A DNA stretch of 64,000 bases from Rhodococcus ruber NBRC 15591 (GTDB taxonomy: Bacteria > Actinomycetota > Actinomycetes > Mycobacteriales > Mycobacteriaceae): assembly GCF_001894945.1 (NCBI RefSeq), contig NZ_BCXE01000001.1, positions 248,001 to 312,000 on the forward strand, read 5' to 3'. Below, one piece after another: positions 32,901 through 42,344 of the stretch. Positions within the stretch are counted from its first letter, which is position 1, and each line of letters opens with the position of its first letter. The notes below the pieces were generated by a model. The model saw nothing but the letters and a program-made list of their open reading frames with translations, was not told the DNA's origin and ran no database searches. The position numbers were made by a program, and so were the translations under genes.

Positions 32901-33786
32901 CGGTGAGCTTGCCGTCGCGCGCACGACGGACGATGTCCTCGTACGCGGAATAGAACTGCGCGAAGTTCATCGACTCGCAGTTCTTGATCGCGGCGACGAC
33001 GAGCGAACGGTTGCCGTCCTTGCCGGCCAGGTCGATGGCCAGCCCGAGGTTGGTGTGCGCGGGAGTGACCGCGTTCGGCTTGCCGTCGATCTCGGCGAAG
33101 TGGCGGTTCATGTTCGGGAACGCCTTCACCGCCTGCACGATGGCGTAGCCGAGCAGGTGGGTGAACGACACCTTGCCGCCGCGGGTACGGGCGAGGTGGT
33201 TGTTGATGACGATCCGGTTGTCGACCATCAGCTTCGCAGGGATGGCGCGCACACTGGTGGCGGTCGGGATCGAAAGCGAGGCGTTCATGTTCTTCGCGAC
33301 GGCAGCAGCAGCGCCACGGAGAACCTTGGACTCTTCCTGGGTAGCCGAAGCGGCGGGCTTCGCGGGGGCCGGCTTGGCGGCGGGCTTCGCGGGGGCCGGC
33401 TTCGCGGCCGCCGGCTTGGCGGCGGGCTCGGCCGGCTTCGGAGCGGCCTTCGCCGGGGCGGTGCCGGCCTTCGCCGGGGCGGTGTCGGACTTCGCCGGGG
33501 CGGTGTCGGACTTCGCCGGGGCGGGGGTGGCCTTCGGCGGAGTCTCGGCCGGGGCGGCCTTCGAGGCGGGAGTGGATTCGGTGGAGGTCGGAGCGGAACT
33601 CTGCGCCGGACGCTGGGTCTGCGTGGCACCGTTCGCGCCACCTGCGACCGCCGCCTCCGGGGAGTAGTCCGTCAAGAATTCGTGCCAGCTGGCGTCCACG
33701 GACGACGGATCGTCCTGGAACCGCTGGTACATCTCGTCAACCAACCACTGGTTCTGTCCGAACTGGGAAGTAGAGCTGCTGCTCAC
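29968..33786 (-). CDS. kgd: Multifunctional 2-oxoglutarate decarboxylase/dehydrogenase E1-E2 fusion (KGD)
   Basis: The protein has 1272 residues. The first ~45 match the E1o N-terminal helix ([20 protein letters not shown]). A flexible Ala/Pro/Lys linker follows (about 60-148, with repeats such as APAKSDT and [10 protein letters not shown]). The E2-type succinyltransferase core comes next, with its [14 protein letters not shown] active-site segment, and then the thiamine-diphosphate E1 domains ([13 protein letters not shown]...NNQ). No lipoyl domain is present, as in mycobacteria and corynebacteria, where the lipoyl group is supplied in trans and the enzyme is inhibited by the FHA protein GarA/OdhI. 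It runs the 2-oxoglutarate step of the TCA cycle. Confidence 0.96.
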   Translation of the reverse strand: MSSSSTSQFGQNQWLVDEMYQRFQDDPSSVDASWHEFLTDYSPEAAVAGGANGATQTQRPAQSSAPTSTESTPASKAAPAETPPKATPAPAKSDTAPAKSDTAPAKAGTAPAKAAPKPAEPAAKPAAAKPAPAKPAAKPAPAKPAASATQEESKVLRGAAAAVAKNMNASLSIPTATSVRAIPAKLMVDNRIVINNHLARTRGGKVSFTHLLGYAIVQAVKAFPNMNRHFAEIDGKPNAVTPAHTNLGLAIDLAGKDGNRSLVVAAIKNCESMNFAQFYSAYEDIVRRARDGKLTAEDFSGVTISLTNPGGIGTVHSVPRLMPGQGAIIGAGAMEYPAEFQGASDERIAELGVGKLMTLTSTYDHRIIQGAESGDFLRTVHNLLISDDFYDEIFHTLHIPYEPVRWRKDVPEGAVDKSTRVLELIAAYRSRGHLMADTDPLQFVKDKFRSHPDLDVTTHDLTLWDLDREFNVGGFHGQQRMKLRDVLSVLRDAYCRHVGVEYTHILDPEQQQWLQERVEAHHVKPTVAQQKYILSRLNAAEAFETFLQTKYVGQKRFSLEGAESVIPMMDAIIDQAAEHELDEVAIAMPHRGRLNVLANIVGKPYSKIFTEFEGNLNPAAAHGSGDVKYHLGAEGNYIQMFGDNDINVSLTANPSHLEAVNPVLEGLVRAKQDILDKGEGGFTVMPLLLHGDAAFAGQGVVAETLNLALLRGYRTGGTVHIVVNNQVGFTTAPEHSRSSEYCTDVAKMIGAPIFHVNGDDPEACVWVARLAVDFREKFNKDVVIDMICYRRRGHNEGDDPSMTQPAMYDVIDTKRSVRKSYTESLIGRGDISLKEAEDALRDYQGQLERVFNEVRELEKFKPEPSESVELDQTPPAKLTTAVDKSVLERIGDAFVNVPEGFSVHPRVKPVIEKRREMSREGHIDWAYAELLAFGSLVEQGALVRLAGQDSRRGTFTQRHAVLIDRKTGAEYTPLQQVAAEGGKGGKFMVYDSALTEFAGLGFEYGYSVGNPEALVLWEAQFGDFVNGAQSIIDEFISSGEAKWGQLSDVVLLLPHGHEGQGPDHTSGRIERFLQLCAEGSMTVAMPSTPASYFHLLRRHHLDGIRRPLVVFTPKSMLRNKAAVSNLEDFTNGKFRSVFEEPMYESDGGDREKVTRVLLTSGKLYWELKAKKDKEKRDDVAILRIEQLYPVPRRRIAEALDRYPNAHEFFWVQEEPANQGAWPFLGLALPEMLPEKLSGIKRASRRAMSAPSSGSSKVHAVEQQEILEKAFGQ

Positions 33787-33893
33787 GGCAGTTGTTCGCC
33801 TCGTTTCTTTCTTCGGTACCCGATCGGAGTGCCTATGTATATGAGGCTAGCCCGCGACTGTGACGAACAAAAAAGCTCTGCCACGGTCGAGAC
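33787..33893 (-). promoter_or_regulatory. kgd promoter region
   Basis: This 107-bp gap is unusually AT-rich. On the minus strand it contains TATACAT (33835-33841), a plausible -10 box about 50 bp before the ATG. Upstream of that is a T6 run after GGCAGAGC, which may end the upstream ABC-exporter transcript. Confidence 0.4.
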
Positions 33894-36800
33894 CTACCTC
33901 ACAATCTCTGAGTCGACGGGGTCCCCATCGACGACGGTTCTCGACAGCCGATTATTCCCTGCCCGCATTTGGGCCGCATCACAGAGGGTCGTGTACACGC
34001 CTCCGGCGTGACGCAGCGCGTCGTGCGATCCGGTCTCCACGATGCGCCCGCCGTCGACCACCACGATCAGGTCGGAGCGGGCCGCGGTCGCCAATCGGTG
34101 GGCCACCACCACGGCGGTGCGGCTGCGGGTCACCGACTCGCCCGCCGCGAGCACCGCGCGTTCGGTGCCCGGGTCGAGAGTCGCGGTGGCCTCGTCGAGC
34201 AGCAGCAGGTCCGGATCGACGAGTTCGGCCCGGGCCAGCGCGACGAGCTGACGTTGCCCGGCGGACAGGCCTTGCCCCCGCTCGCCGACGGGATGCAGCA
34301 TGCCGCCCGGCAGACCGGCGATCATGTCGAGCGCCCCCACTGCGCGGGCCGCCGCCTCGATCGCCGTGCGCTCCGCGTCGGGCCGCCCGTAGGCGATGTT
34401 GCTCGCGACGGTGCCGGTGAACAGATGCGCTTCCTGCGGGACGACGCCGAGCCGGGCCCGGTACTCGGGCAGTCGGTAGCCGCGCAGGTCGACGTCGTCC
34501 ACGCGCACCGAACCGGACGTCGGATCGTAGAACCGGGCCAGCAGTTTGACGATCGTGGACTTGCCGGCCCCCGTGCGTCCGACCAGTGCCACCGTCGAAC
34601 CGGCCGGTAAGTGCAGGTCCACGCCGGTGAGCGCGTCCGCGTCGGCACCCGCGTAGCGGAACCCGACCTGCTCGAGCCGTACGTCGCCGCGCAGATGTCC
34701 CGGGATCGGCACCGTGCCGGTGCCGCCCGTCTCGAGGGAACTCTCGGTCCGCAGCAGGTCACCGATCCGGCGCAGTCCCACCCGGGCCTGCTGATAGCTG
34801 TCGAACACCTGCGACAACTGCTGGATGGGACCGAACAACAGACCGAGGTAGAGCACGAATGCGACGAGCACGCCCGCGGTCGTCGCGCCCGACGCCACCT
34901 CCCGGGCCCCGACGAACACCACCGCGGCCAGCGCGAGGTCGGACAGCAGCGCGATGAACGGGAAGTACAGCGAGATGGCCCGCTGGGAGCGCATCCGGCT
35001 GCGCCGGTACGCATCGGCGCGTTCGGCGAACCGGCGGGCCGCGAATTCCTCGCGGCGGTATGCCTGGGCTGCCCGCAACCCGGTGATGTTCTCCTGGAAG
35101 TCCGCATTGACCAGCGAGATGCGTTCACGGGAGACCGAGTAGGCCGTGGACGAGACCCGCCGGAACCACAGTGTCGCCGCGAGCAGCGGCGGCACCACCG
35201 CCAGCGCCACCAGCCCCAGGGTGAGGTCGGTGGCCAGCAGGGCGACGGAGATCCCGGCCAGCGTCAGCACGCTCACGACCGCCGTGGACAACCCGGTCTG
35301 GATGAACGACGAGAGTGCGTCGACGTCGGTGGTCATCCGGGTCATGATGCGGCCGGACAGTTCCCGCTCGTAGTAGTCCAGCCCCAGCCGCTGCAGGTGC
35401 GCATAGCTGCGCACCCGCAACCCGAACAGCACCCGCTCACCGGCACGCGCGGTGAGCACGGTGAGCAGCGCCACTACCAGCCACGCCAGCAGCGCCAGCG
35501 CGGCACCCACGGCGGTGGCCGCCCACAACGGGCCGGGTTCGCCCGGCGTGACGCCCCGGTCGACGGCGTAGCGCACGATCGACGGGAACGCGATCGACGT
35601 CAGCGACTCGACCGCCAGGCACAACACCACCGCCGCCAGCAGCCACCGCACCGGCCGCAGCGTCCGGGAGAGGCGGAACTCGGGGTCGGGGCGCCGCAGC
35701 TGTGCCGTGTCCAGCCCCGGTCGCTCGGTGGCCGGGGGCAACGCCTCGACCGCCCGGCGCAGCGCCGGCGTCGGGGCGACCGACCCGAGGGCGCCGCTCA
35801 TCGGACCGCCGCCGCGGCCGCCACCGCCCGGGCCCCCCTGCGGTGCGGCCGCCCGCACCACGACCGGATCGGAGCCGGGCGCCGCCTCCGGCCACAACGC
35901 GCCGAGGGCGTGCCCGTCGGTGCGCTCCGGCTCGGGCGCCTCGTCCTCGTCGCCAGTGAGCAGGGCCCGGAACAGGGCATTGCGCGTCTCGAGTTCGTGG
36001 ACCGTTCCGGAGTCGGCCACGCGGCCGCCGTCGAGCACCGCGACCCGGTCGGCGAGGGAGAGCGTGGACCGCCGGTGCGCGAGGATCAGCGTGGTGCGCT
36101 TCGGGCGTGCCCGCAGCGCCGCGAAGATCGCGGCCTCCGTCTCCGCGTCCACGGCCGAGGTCGCGTCGTCGAGAATCAGCACCCGAGGATCGAGCAGCAA
36201 CGCACGGGCCAGCGCGACCCGCTGCCGCTGCCCACCGGAGAGCGTCAGCCCCCGCTCGCCGACCACGGTGTCGTACCCCTCGGGGAGCGCCTCGACGAAC
36301 TCGTCCGCGCACGCGGCCCGCGCGGCGGCGCGGATCTCCTCGGCGCTCGCCTCGGGCCGGCCGAGCGCGATGTTCGCGGCGATCGTGTCCGAGAACAGGA
36401 ACGGCTCGTCGAACACCAGGCTCACCGCCTCGCGCAACTGCTCGGCACGCAGGGCCCCGACGTCGATTCGTTCGCCGTCGGCGGCGGTGACGTACACCGT
36501 CCCGGACTCGGGGGCATAGAACCGGGGCAGCAGCAGCGACAGCGCGGTCTTGCCGGAGCCGGCGGCGCCGACCACGGCGACGGTCTCGCCCGGCGCCAGT
36601 TCGAGATCGAGACCGTCGAGGACGGGCCGGCCGGGCTCGAAGCCGAAGGTCACCGAATCGAGGACCAGCCCGAGCGGTCCCTCCGGCAACGGCACCGGGT
36701 GCGGCGGGTCGGCGACGTCGGGTTCGGTGTCGATCACCTCGTACACCCGCTCGACCGCCGCCCGGGAGAGCTGCGCCATGATCACCACCGACGACAGCGT

Positions 36801-37694
36801 GCGGGTGGTCGCCGTCATCGTCGCCAGGTAGGCGGCGAACGCGAGGAACGTGCCGACGGTGACGGTGCCCTGCAGGGCCAGCCAGCCGCCGAGCGCGATC
36901 ACGGCGACGAGCCCGAGCTGCGGGATGGCCCCCATCGGGGCGGCGAACGCGGCGTTGATCCGGGCGGCGCGCATGCGCTCGGCGTAGAGGGCGCGACCGT
37001 GCTGTTCGAGCTGGTCGACGGCGCGGCCCTCCTGCCCGAACCCCTTGACCACCCGCACCCCGGTGACGGTCTCCTCCACGTGCTGGGCCAGGTCGGCGGC
37101 GCGTTGCTGCGCCGACCACGTCGCCGCGAACAGCTTGGGCCGGACGAGGGCCACCACCCCGGCGATCACCGGCACGGTGACGAGGGCGACCAGGGTCAGC
37201 AGCGGGGAGAGCACCGCCATGATCACGAGTGCCAGGACGAACTGCAGCAGCGCCCCCGCCGACATGGGGACCATCGCGAGCAGACCCTGGACGAGTTGCA
37301 GGTCGGTGATGGAGCGCGACACCACCTGCCCGGTGCGGATCTGGTCCTGGCCGCGTCCGTCGAGCCGCTGCAGAGAGGCGAGCAGACCGAGCCGCAGGTC
37401 GTGCTGCACGTCGAGGGAGAGCCGGCCGGCGAGCATCCGCCGGCCGTACTGGCACCCGAACCGCACCACCGCGCCCCCCGCGATCGCCGCCGCCGCCAGA
37501 CCGATCAGCTGCAGGTCGTGCCCCTCCGGGTGGGTGGCGCTGTCGAGTGCCAGCTTGGTCAGCAGCGGGAAGGTGATGTCGATCAGTGCGGCGACGACGG
37601 TGACGGTCAGTGCGCCGAGCGCGACGCGGCGGTGCTGCCAGGCCTCCGCGCCCAGCCGACGGATCCAACCGGGGGAACGCGCGTCGTGTGCCAT
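33894..37694 (-). CDS. Single-chain fused ABC exporter (TMD-NBD-TMD-NBD)
   Basis: The 1266-residue protein is two type-IV ABC exporter halves in one chain. In NBD1, Walker A is GAAGSGKT (about 376-383), the signature LSGGQ (485-489), and Walker B LILDD with Asp510 where the catalytic Glu is normal. Between the halves is a Gly/Pro-rich linker (GGPGGGGRGGGPMSG). NBD2 has Walker A GRTGAGKS, signature LSAGQ and canonical LLLDEATATLD. One ATP site is therefore degenerate, as in heterodimeric exporters. M. tuberculosis carries comparable halves as separate genes (Rv1272c/Rv1273c, from memory). The substrate is unknown; lipids or drugs are typical. Confidence 0.9.
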   Translation of the reverse strand: MAHDARSPGWIRRLGAEAWQHRRVALGALTVTVVAALIDITFPLLTKLALDSATHPEGHDLQLIGLAAAAIAGGAVVRFGCQYGRRMLAGRLSLDVQHDLRLGLLASLQRLDGRGQDQIRTGQVVSRSITDLQLVQGLLAMVPMSAGALLQFVLALVIMAVLSPLLTLVALVTVPVIAGVVALVRPKLFAATWSAQQRAADLAQHVEETVTGVRVVKGFGQEGRAVDQLEQHGRALYAERMRAARINAAFAAPMGAIPQLGLVAVIALGGWLALQGTVTVGTFLAFAAYLATMTATTRTLSSVVIMAQLSRAAVERVYEVIDTEPDVADPPHPVPLPEGPLGLVLDSVTFGFEPGRPVLDGLDLELAPGETVAVVGAAGSGKTALSLLLPRFYAPESGTVYVTAADGERIDVGALRAEQLREAVSLVFDEPFLFSDTIAANIALGRPEASAEEIRAAARAACADEFVEALPEGYDTVVGERGLTLSGGQRQRVALARALLLDPRVLILDDATSAVDAETEAAIFAALRARPKRTTLILAHRRSTLSLADRVAVLDGGRVADSGTVHELETRNALFRALLTGDEDEAPEPERTDGHALGALWPEAAPGSDPVVVRAAAPQGGPGGGGRGGGPMSGALGSVAPTPALRRAVEALPPATERPGLDTAQLRRPDPEFRLSRTLRPVRWLLAAVVLCLAVESLTSIAFPSIVRYAVDRGVTPGEPGPLWAATAVGAALALLAWLVVALLTVLTARAGERVLFGLRVRSYAHLQRLGLDYYERELSGRIMTRMTTDVDALSSFIQTGLSTAVVSVLTLAGISVALLATDLTLGLVALAVVPPLLAATLWFRRVSSTAYSVSRERISLVNADFQENITGLRAAQAYRREEFAARRFAERADAYRRSRMRSQRAISLYFPFIALLSDLALAAVVFVGAREVASGATTAGVLVAFVLYLGLLFGPIQQLSQVFDSYQQARVGLRRIGDLLRTESSLETGGTGTVPIPGHLRGDVRLEQVGFRYAGADADALTGVDLHLPAGSTVALVGRTGAGKSTIVKLLARFYDPTSGSVRVDDVDLRGYRLPEYRARLGVVPQEAHLFTGTVASNIAYGRPDAERTAIEAAARAVGALDMIAGLPGGMLHPVGERGQGLSAGQRQLVALARAELVDPDLLLLDEATATLDPGTERAVLAAGESVTRSRTAVVVAHRLATAARSDLIVVVDGGRIVETGSHDALRHAGGVYTTLCDAAQMRAGNNRLSRTVVDGDPVDSEIVR

Positions 37695-37754
37695 CGCTTT
37701 TCGACATTAGCCCCGGCGGCCGACAGGACGCGGGCCACGGTCACGGCTCTCCAC

Positions 37755-37778
37755 GATCCGCTTCCGTCGAAGCGGATC
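37755..37778 (-). terminator. Hairpin after the ABC-2 permease gene
   Basis: GATCCGCTT (37755-37763) pairs perfectly with AAGCGGATC (37770-37778) across a 6-nt loop, about 80 bp downstream of the permease stop on the minus strand. Confidence 0.5.
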
Positions 37779-37855
37779 CGCTCGGCCCTTCGGAATCCGC
37801 TCCGTGCGCGACCGGCGCGAATTCGCAACGAGCGGACGAATCCGCGCAGAGGGAA

Positions 37856-38641
37856 TCAGACGATGTCGCGGGTACGGGTACGCCACCAGCCGAGGCCGCA
37901 CAGCAGTACCGTCCAGCCGAGCAACCCCAGCGGCGCCGCCGGCCACGTCACGGCCGGGTCGACCTCCTCGGGCAGGTCGATGGCCGTGAACACCGTGTAC
38001 CAGGTGAGCTGTCCGGGCAGCAGCCGGGCGAGCGCACCCGCCCCGAGACCGTCGAGGATCAGCGAGACGATCAGCTCCCCGAACGGAACCCAGGCGGTGA
38101 TCGCCAGGACGCTGCCGGCCGTCGAACCGGTGAGCAGGCCGAGCCCCGCGCCCATGAGGGCCCACAGCATCGCGGCGAACAGGCCGGCGCCGAGGACCGC
38201 GGCGACATTGCCCGCCCCCGAGCCGTCGCCGGACGGTCCGCCGCCGAACATCAGGACGGTCAGCACCGACACGGTTTCCACCACCACGCAGTACAACAGG
38301 CCGAACGCGACCGCCGTCGTCAGCTTGGCGGCGACGACCCCGTCGCGGCCGCGGGCGGTCAGGAAACTGGTGACGATGGTGCGGTGCTGGAACTCGCTGC
38401 CCGTGTTGACCACCCCGAACAGGGCCGCGAACAGGAACACCAGCGCCAGTGCGACCGCGACACCGATCGCGGCGGCGGCGGCTTCGGCGAAGTTCTCGCC
38501 GACGAGTCCCTCGAGGGTGGTGAGGATCGGCAGGGTCAGAGCCCCCGAGAACAGGCCCACCACCGCCGGGGCGATCCCGAGGATCCACCAGTAACGCAGG
38601 CCCAGGACCTTACGGAACTCGGCCGTCAGCAACGCAGTCAA
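37856..38641 (-). CDS. ABC-2 type exporter permease
   Basis: The 261-residue membrane protein with six predicted helices starts at TTG 38641. The start overlaps the ATPase stop (TTGA) and has GGAAGG 6-7 bp upstream. A cytosolic amphipathic start (LTAEFRKVLGLRYWWILG) is typical of ABC-2/DrrB-like permeases, as is FLTARGRDGVVAAKL after helix 2. It works with the ATPase encoded immediately upstream. The cargo is unknown. Confidence 0.85.
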   Translation of the reverse strand: MTALLTAEFRKVLGLRYWWILGIAPAVVGLFSGALTLPILTTLEGLVGENFAEAAAAAIGVAVALALVFLFAALFGVVNTGSEFQHRTIVTSFLTARGRDGVVAAKLTTAVAFGLLYCVVVETVSVLTVLMFGGGPSGDGSGAGNVAAVLGAGLFAAMLWALMGAGLGLLTGSTAGSVLAITAWVPFGELIVSLILDGLGAGALARLLPGQLTWYTVFTAIDLPEEVDPAVTWPAAPLGLLGWTVLLCGLGWWRTRTRDIV

Positions 38642-39738
38642 CGGGGTCCTTCCCAACCGGTCGGCGGATGAGGCTGTGGGGAGTGCGGGAACTGCCCCGG
38701 GTACGGCGGCTGTTGCGGGGGCTGTGGGAACTGCCCCGGGTACGGGGGCTGTGGAGCCGGCGGTCCCTGCATCCCCCACCCGGGCGCGGCACCCACGTAC
38801 TGACCCGCCGTCATCGCCAGGAACACCTGCTCGAGGTCGATGTGCTCGACGCTCGTTCCGAAGACGGTCACGCCGTACGCGGTGGCGAACTCGGCGACGC
38901 GCTCGGGTTCCACCCCGACGATCGCGAGCCGCCCGTCGGGCTGGACCTGCGCGTCGGTGTGGCCCGACGCGGCGAGAGCCGTCGCCAGGCGGGCAGGGTC
39001 GGAGACGGCGACGAGGACCCGGGCTCGATGCGCATGCCGCAGATCCGCCGTCGTGCCCTGGTGCACGAGCCTGCCGCGGCTGATGATCACCAGACGGTCG
39101 GCCGTCTGCTCGACCTCCCGCAGGATGTGACTCGAGATCAGCACGGTGCCCCCGGAGCGGGCGTAGCCGAGCAGGAAGTCGCGCAACCAGGCCATGCCTT
39201 CGGGGTCGAGGCCGTTCGCCGGTTCGTCGAGCACGAGGTAGCGCGGTTCGCCGAGCAGCGCGGTGGCCAGCGCCAGCCGCTGCCGCATGCCGAGGGAGAA
39301 CTCGCCGATCCGCCGGCGGGTCGCCGCGGCGAGCCCGGTCAGGTCGAGGACGCGCCGCACCTGTGCCGACGGCACGCCGATCGCCGCGGCGTACACCTCG
39401 AGATGGGTGCCGGCGGTGTGCTTGGGATGGAAGCTCTGCGCGTCCAGCACCGCACCGACCACCCGTGCCGGGTGCGGCAGCGAGGTGAAGGGCACCCCGT
39501 CGACGAGCGCGACACCGGCCGTCGGGCGCACCAGGCCGAGCAGCATCCGCAGGGTCGTCGTCTTCCCGGAACCGTTCGGCCCGAGAAATCCCGTGATCGA
39601 ACCCGGCGGCACGGAGAACGACAGGTCCGACACCGCGGGTACGTCGCGGAAGTTCTTCCACAGGCCCTGCACGGCGATACCCGCCGCGGGCGCGTACCCG
39701 GCGCCGGCGGCCGGCTCCGTCGGGAACGGCGCTGTCAT
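38638..39738 (-). CDS. ABC-2 exporter ATP-binding protein with Pro-rich tail
   Basis: The protein has 366 residues. Walker A is GPNGSGKTTT (about 53), the signature is the variant SLGMRQR, Walker B is LVLDEPANGLDPEG, and the switch His is in ISSHIL. A C-terminal DrrA-like domain (about 225-310) is followed by a Pro/Gly/Gln-rich tail with repeated PPYPGQFP that may mediate protein contacts. It energises the coupled permease. The operon runs from this gene to the hairpin at 37755. Confidence 0.9.
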   Translation of the reverse strand: MTAPFPTEPAAGAGYAPAAGIAVQGLWKNFRDVPAVSDLSFSVPPGSITGFLGPNGSGKTTTLRMLLGLVRPTAGVALVDGVPFTSLPHPARVVGAVLDAQSFHPKHTAGTHLEVYAAAIGVPSAQVRRVLDLTGLAAATRRRIGEFSLGMRQRLALATALLGEPRYLVLDEPANGLDPEGMAWLRDFLLGYARSGGTVLISSHILREVEQTADRLVIISRGRLVHQGTTADLRHAHRARVLVAVSDPARLATALAASGHTDAQVQPDGRLAIVGVEPERVAEFATAYGVTVFGTSVEHIDLEQVFLAMTAGQYVGAAPGWGMQGPPAPQPPYPGQFPQPPQQPPYPGQFPHSPQPHPPTGWEGPR

Positions 39739-39778
39739 CGACTCCCTCTCTGGTGGGTCCTGCTCGGACCCCGAGAGC

Positions 39779-40618
39779 CTACGTGCCCGGCGCGGCAGGC
39801 CGGGAGAAGGACCGCTCGAGGAACGGCAGCACCAGTTCGAGGAATTCGCTGGGGGAGTCGAGCTGCGGGCAATGCCCGGCGTCCGGAATGATCGCGACCC
39901 GCCGTCGGGCGCCGGTATGCACCCGGCCCGCGGCGCGCGCCGGGGTGATCAGATCCCGCTCACCCCACACCAGCAGTGCCGGCACGGACAGGGAGTTCAC
40001 CATTTCGGGGATGGGCAGCCGGGCCAGTTCGGGGATCACGGCCCGGCCGACGGCCAGCAGGGTCTCGATGCTGCGCCGGCTCGCGTAGTTCGCCGCGAAC
40101 GCGGTGCGGGTGTCGACGCCCAGCCGGTCCGGACGGTGCAGCGCCGCACGGGCGTAGAGAGTGGCGACGGCGAACTGCACCAGGGCGGGCGGCACGGGCC
40201 GGGACAGCGCGCGCGACACCATGTCCAGCGGCAACCGCGCGCCGCTCGACCAGCTGCGCGGGATCCCGGCCATCCCCGGCATGTCGGCGAGCACGACGCC
40301 GTCCACCCGGCCCGGATACGTCGATGCGAACGCCAGCGAGGTCACCGCTCCCAGCGAATTGCCGATCAGCGCCACCGGATCCGCGCAGTCGGCGATCACC
40401 TCGGCGACGGTGTCGACATAGTGATCCAGCACCGGCGCCCGCCAGTGTCCGGCGCTGCGGCCGAATCCGGGCAGGTCGACGGTCAGGACCCGGTGGCGCT
40501 CGGCCAGCGCCGGGACCACCTTGCACCAGGTGCCCCCGTGATCGGAGTATCCGTGCAGGAGAACCACGGTGCGGGTGCCGGATCCGCTCTCGCGCACGAA
40601 CACCTTGCCCGCGGACAT
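39779..40618 (-). CDS. Alpha/beta-hydrolase fold enzyme
   Basis: The protein has 279 residues. The oxyanion-hole element is LLHGYSDHGGTW, the nucleophile elbow GNSLGA (Ser near 97), and a likely catalytic Asp and His lie in WGERDLITP and DAGHCPQ. It resembles the 2-hydroxymuconate-semialdehyde hydrolase/epoxide hydrolase group, but the substrate cannot be told. Its ATG is one base beyond the stop of the upstream gene, so the two are coupled. Confidence 0.85.
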   Translation of the reverse strand: MSAGKVFVRESGSGTRTVVLLHGYSDHGGTWCKVVPALAERHRVLTVDLPGFGRSAGHWRAPVLDHYVDTVAEVIADCADPVALIGNSLGAVTSLAFASTYPGRVDGVVLADMPGMAGIPRSWSSGARLPLDMVSRALSRPVPPALVQFAVATLYARAALHRPDRLGVDTRTAFAANYASRRSIETLLAVGRAVIPELARLPIPEMVNSLSVPALLVWGERDLITPARAAGRVHTGARRRVAIIPDAGHCPQLDSPSEFLELVLPFLERSFSRPAAPGT

Positions 40619-40619
40619 G

Positions 40620-41369
40620 TCACCAGCCGGTCAGGGGGGAGGACAGCGCCTGCCAGTTCGGATCCCCGTCCGGTCCGGACGCTGCGCCGGTGAGCGGTGG
40701 ACGCTGCGACGGCCACTGCGCCGGCGGCGGCCCGAACGCGTCCCGGGCGTTCGCGATGACCCGCTTGCCCAGCGCGCGGTTGCCCGCGCCACCGATCGCG
40801 GCACCGATGCCGGCGGGCACGAGCTTGCCGAACACCAGGGCGCTGCGCTTGGCGAGGTACTTGCGGACGAAGGTCCGCACGAGCGATTTGTTCACGGACT
40901 TCAGCTGGGCACCGGGGATCTTGCCGGTGAGCGCCGACGTCCACGTCTTCGCGGTCGTGCCGGTGGCGCGCTCGACGATCTCCATGCCGGCTTCGCCCAG
41001 TGCCACGGCGAGCACGAGGGCGCGGCGCTGCTCGTGCTGGTGCGGTTCGATCCCGTGCACCGATGCCACCGCCAGGGTCAGCAACGCGGCGGCCTCGAGG
41101 AAGAACGCGGTCTCGGCGCCGACCGCGGCGATCGACGCGAGTGTGCCGATCCCGGGCACGGTCGCCGCGGCGCCGGCCGCCGTGCCGCTCCCGGTGACTC
41201 CGTTGAGGAAGGTCTTCTCCAACCGCCTGATGATCTGCTCGGGAGTCTCGTCGGGATGGGCACGCCGCGTCAGGTCGACGTAGCGTGCCACCGCGGGCGC
41301 TTGCAGCCTGCTGCCGTTGTCCAGGAGCGTGACGAGATACTTCTCCACGCGTCCTACCCTGTCGCTCAT
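40620..41369 (-). CDS. Conserved hypothetical protein with hydrophobic Gly/Ala helices (EcsC-like, uncertain)
   Basis: The 249-residue protein from ATG 41369 (MSDRVGRVEKYL) contains two Gly/Ala-rich hydrophobic segments (about 60-95, GSGTAAGAAATVPGIGTLASI; about 185-205, KLVPAGIGAAIGGAG). The pattern is like EcsC-family proteins that associate with membranes. The remainder is basic and helical, with a Pro-rich C-terminus. No catalytic motif is visible. It is followed within one base by the hydrolase gene. Confidence 0.6.
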   Translation of the reverse strand: MSDRVGRVEKYLVTLLDNGSRLQAPAVARYVDLTRRAHPDETPEQIIRRLEKTFLNGVTGSGTAAGAAATVPGIGTLASIAAVGAETAFFLEAAALLTLAVASVHGIEPHQHEQRRALVLAVALGEAGMEIVERATGTTAKTWTSALTGKIPGAQLKSVNKSLVRTFVRKYLAKRSALVFGKLVPAGIGAAIGGAGNRALGKRVIANARDAFGPPPAQWPSQRPPLTGAASGPDGDPNWQALSSPLTGW

Positions 41370-41486
41370 CGTTCCGTCCTCGATCCTCCCGGCCCTCCCG
41401 GGCCTGCATACACCGCCGTGAGTTCCACGGCTGCTCACCCTGTGTACCCCGTGGGCGTGGCGTCTATCCGTGTTTACCCTGGGACC

Positions 41487-42344
41487 GTGACCGGCATCTC
41501 GGACGGTGCCCGGCGGCGGCCCGCCCCGCCGCTGTGCCCCTACGTGCGCAGTTACGACGGGTACCGGCTGACGGGATTCGCCCCCGGTACCCACCTCGGT
41601 CTGCCGTCCCCGGACCTGACCGTCGTGCTCACGATCGGTGCCCCTGTCGAACTCGCGCGGGCCGCGGCACCGGGTCAGGGCCCCGGCCGGTTCGGTGCGC
41701 TCGCGAGCGGCCTGGCCACCACCGCCGTCACCATCGCCCACGACGGCAACCAGCACGGAATCCAGCTCGCGCTCACCCCGGCGGGAGCCCGGGTGTTGCT
41801 GGGGGTGCCCGCCGGTGCACTCGGCGCGTGGGTCGTCGATCTCGAGGACGTGCTCGGCGCCGCCGCCCGGGAACTCGGCGAGCGGATCGCCGCCGCTGCG
41901 GGGTGGGAAAGCCGATTCCGGGTCCTCGACGAGGTGCTCGCCCGGCGGCTCGCCGCCGAGCACGGCGAGATCGATCCACACCTGCGTCACGTGTGGCGCA
42001 GGCTGCAGGATCCCCGCACCCCCGGTGTGCGGATCGCCGACCTGGCCGACGAGATCGGTTGGAGTCGAAGGTATCTGAACGCACGATTCACCGCCGAGTT
42101 CGGGGTGGGGCCCAAGGAGGCGGCGCGGGTGGTCCGGTTCGACCGGTCCCGTCGGCTGCTGCGCCGGCCCGGACCGCACGTGCTCGCCGACGTGGCCGCC
42201 CGGTCCGGGTTCTACGATCAGGCCCACCTCGCACGGGAATGGCGCGCGATCGCCGGGGTTCCGCCGTCGCACTGGCTGCGCGACGAGCAGTTCCCAATCG
42301 TCCAAGACGGCGACCCGGCTGCCGACGAACACTGGCAACCATGA
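41487..42344 (+). CDS. AraC-family transcriptional regulator
   Basis: The protein has 285 residues from GTG 41487. The C-terminal third holds a double HTH (about 185-275): IADLADEIGWSRRYLNARFTAEFGVGPKEAARVVRF, then LADVAARSGFYDQAHLAREWRAIAGVPPSHW. The N-terminal domain is the DUF6597/cupin-like sensor found in such regulators. The stop overlaps the VOC gene start (ATGA), so it probably regulates or is sensed together with that partner. Confidence 0.88.
   Translation: MTGISDGARRRPAPPLCPYVRSYDGYRLTGFAPGTHLGLPSPDLTVVLTIGAPVELARAAAPGQGPGRFGALASGLATTAVTIAHDGNQHGIQLALTPAGARVLLGVPAGALGAWVVDLEDVLGAAARELGERIAAAAGWESRFRVLDEVLARRLAAEHGEIDPHLRHVWRRLQDPRTPGVRIADLADEIGWSRRYLNARFTAEFGVGPKEAARVVRFDRSRRLLRRPGPHVLADVAARSGFYDQAHLAREWRAIAGVPPSHWLRDEQFPIVQDGDPAADEHWQP

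Noticed and set aside
37695-37855. A small gene between the two ABC systems
   Set aside because: The 161-bp gap is dominated by hairpin-forming repeats of GATCCGC/GCGGATC and has no start with a ribosome site.
34611-38594. Very long plus-strand open frame (about 1327 codons) antisense to the fused ABC exporter
   Set aside because: It has an Arg/Gly/His-rich composition without domain patterns. It mirrors the third-position GC of the real minus-strand gene, which has all ABC motifs. Typical GC-rich shadow.
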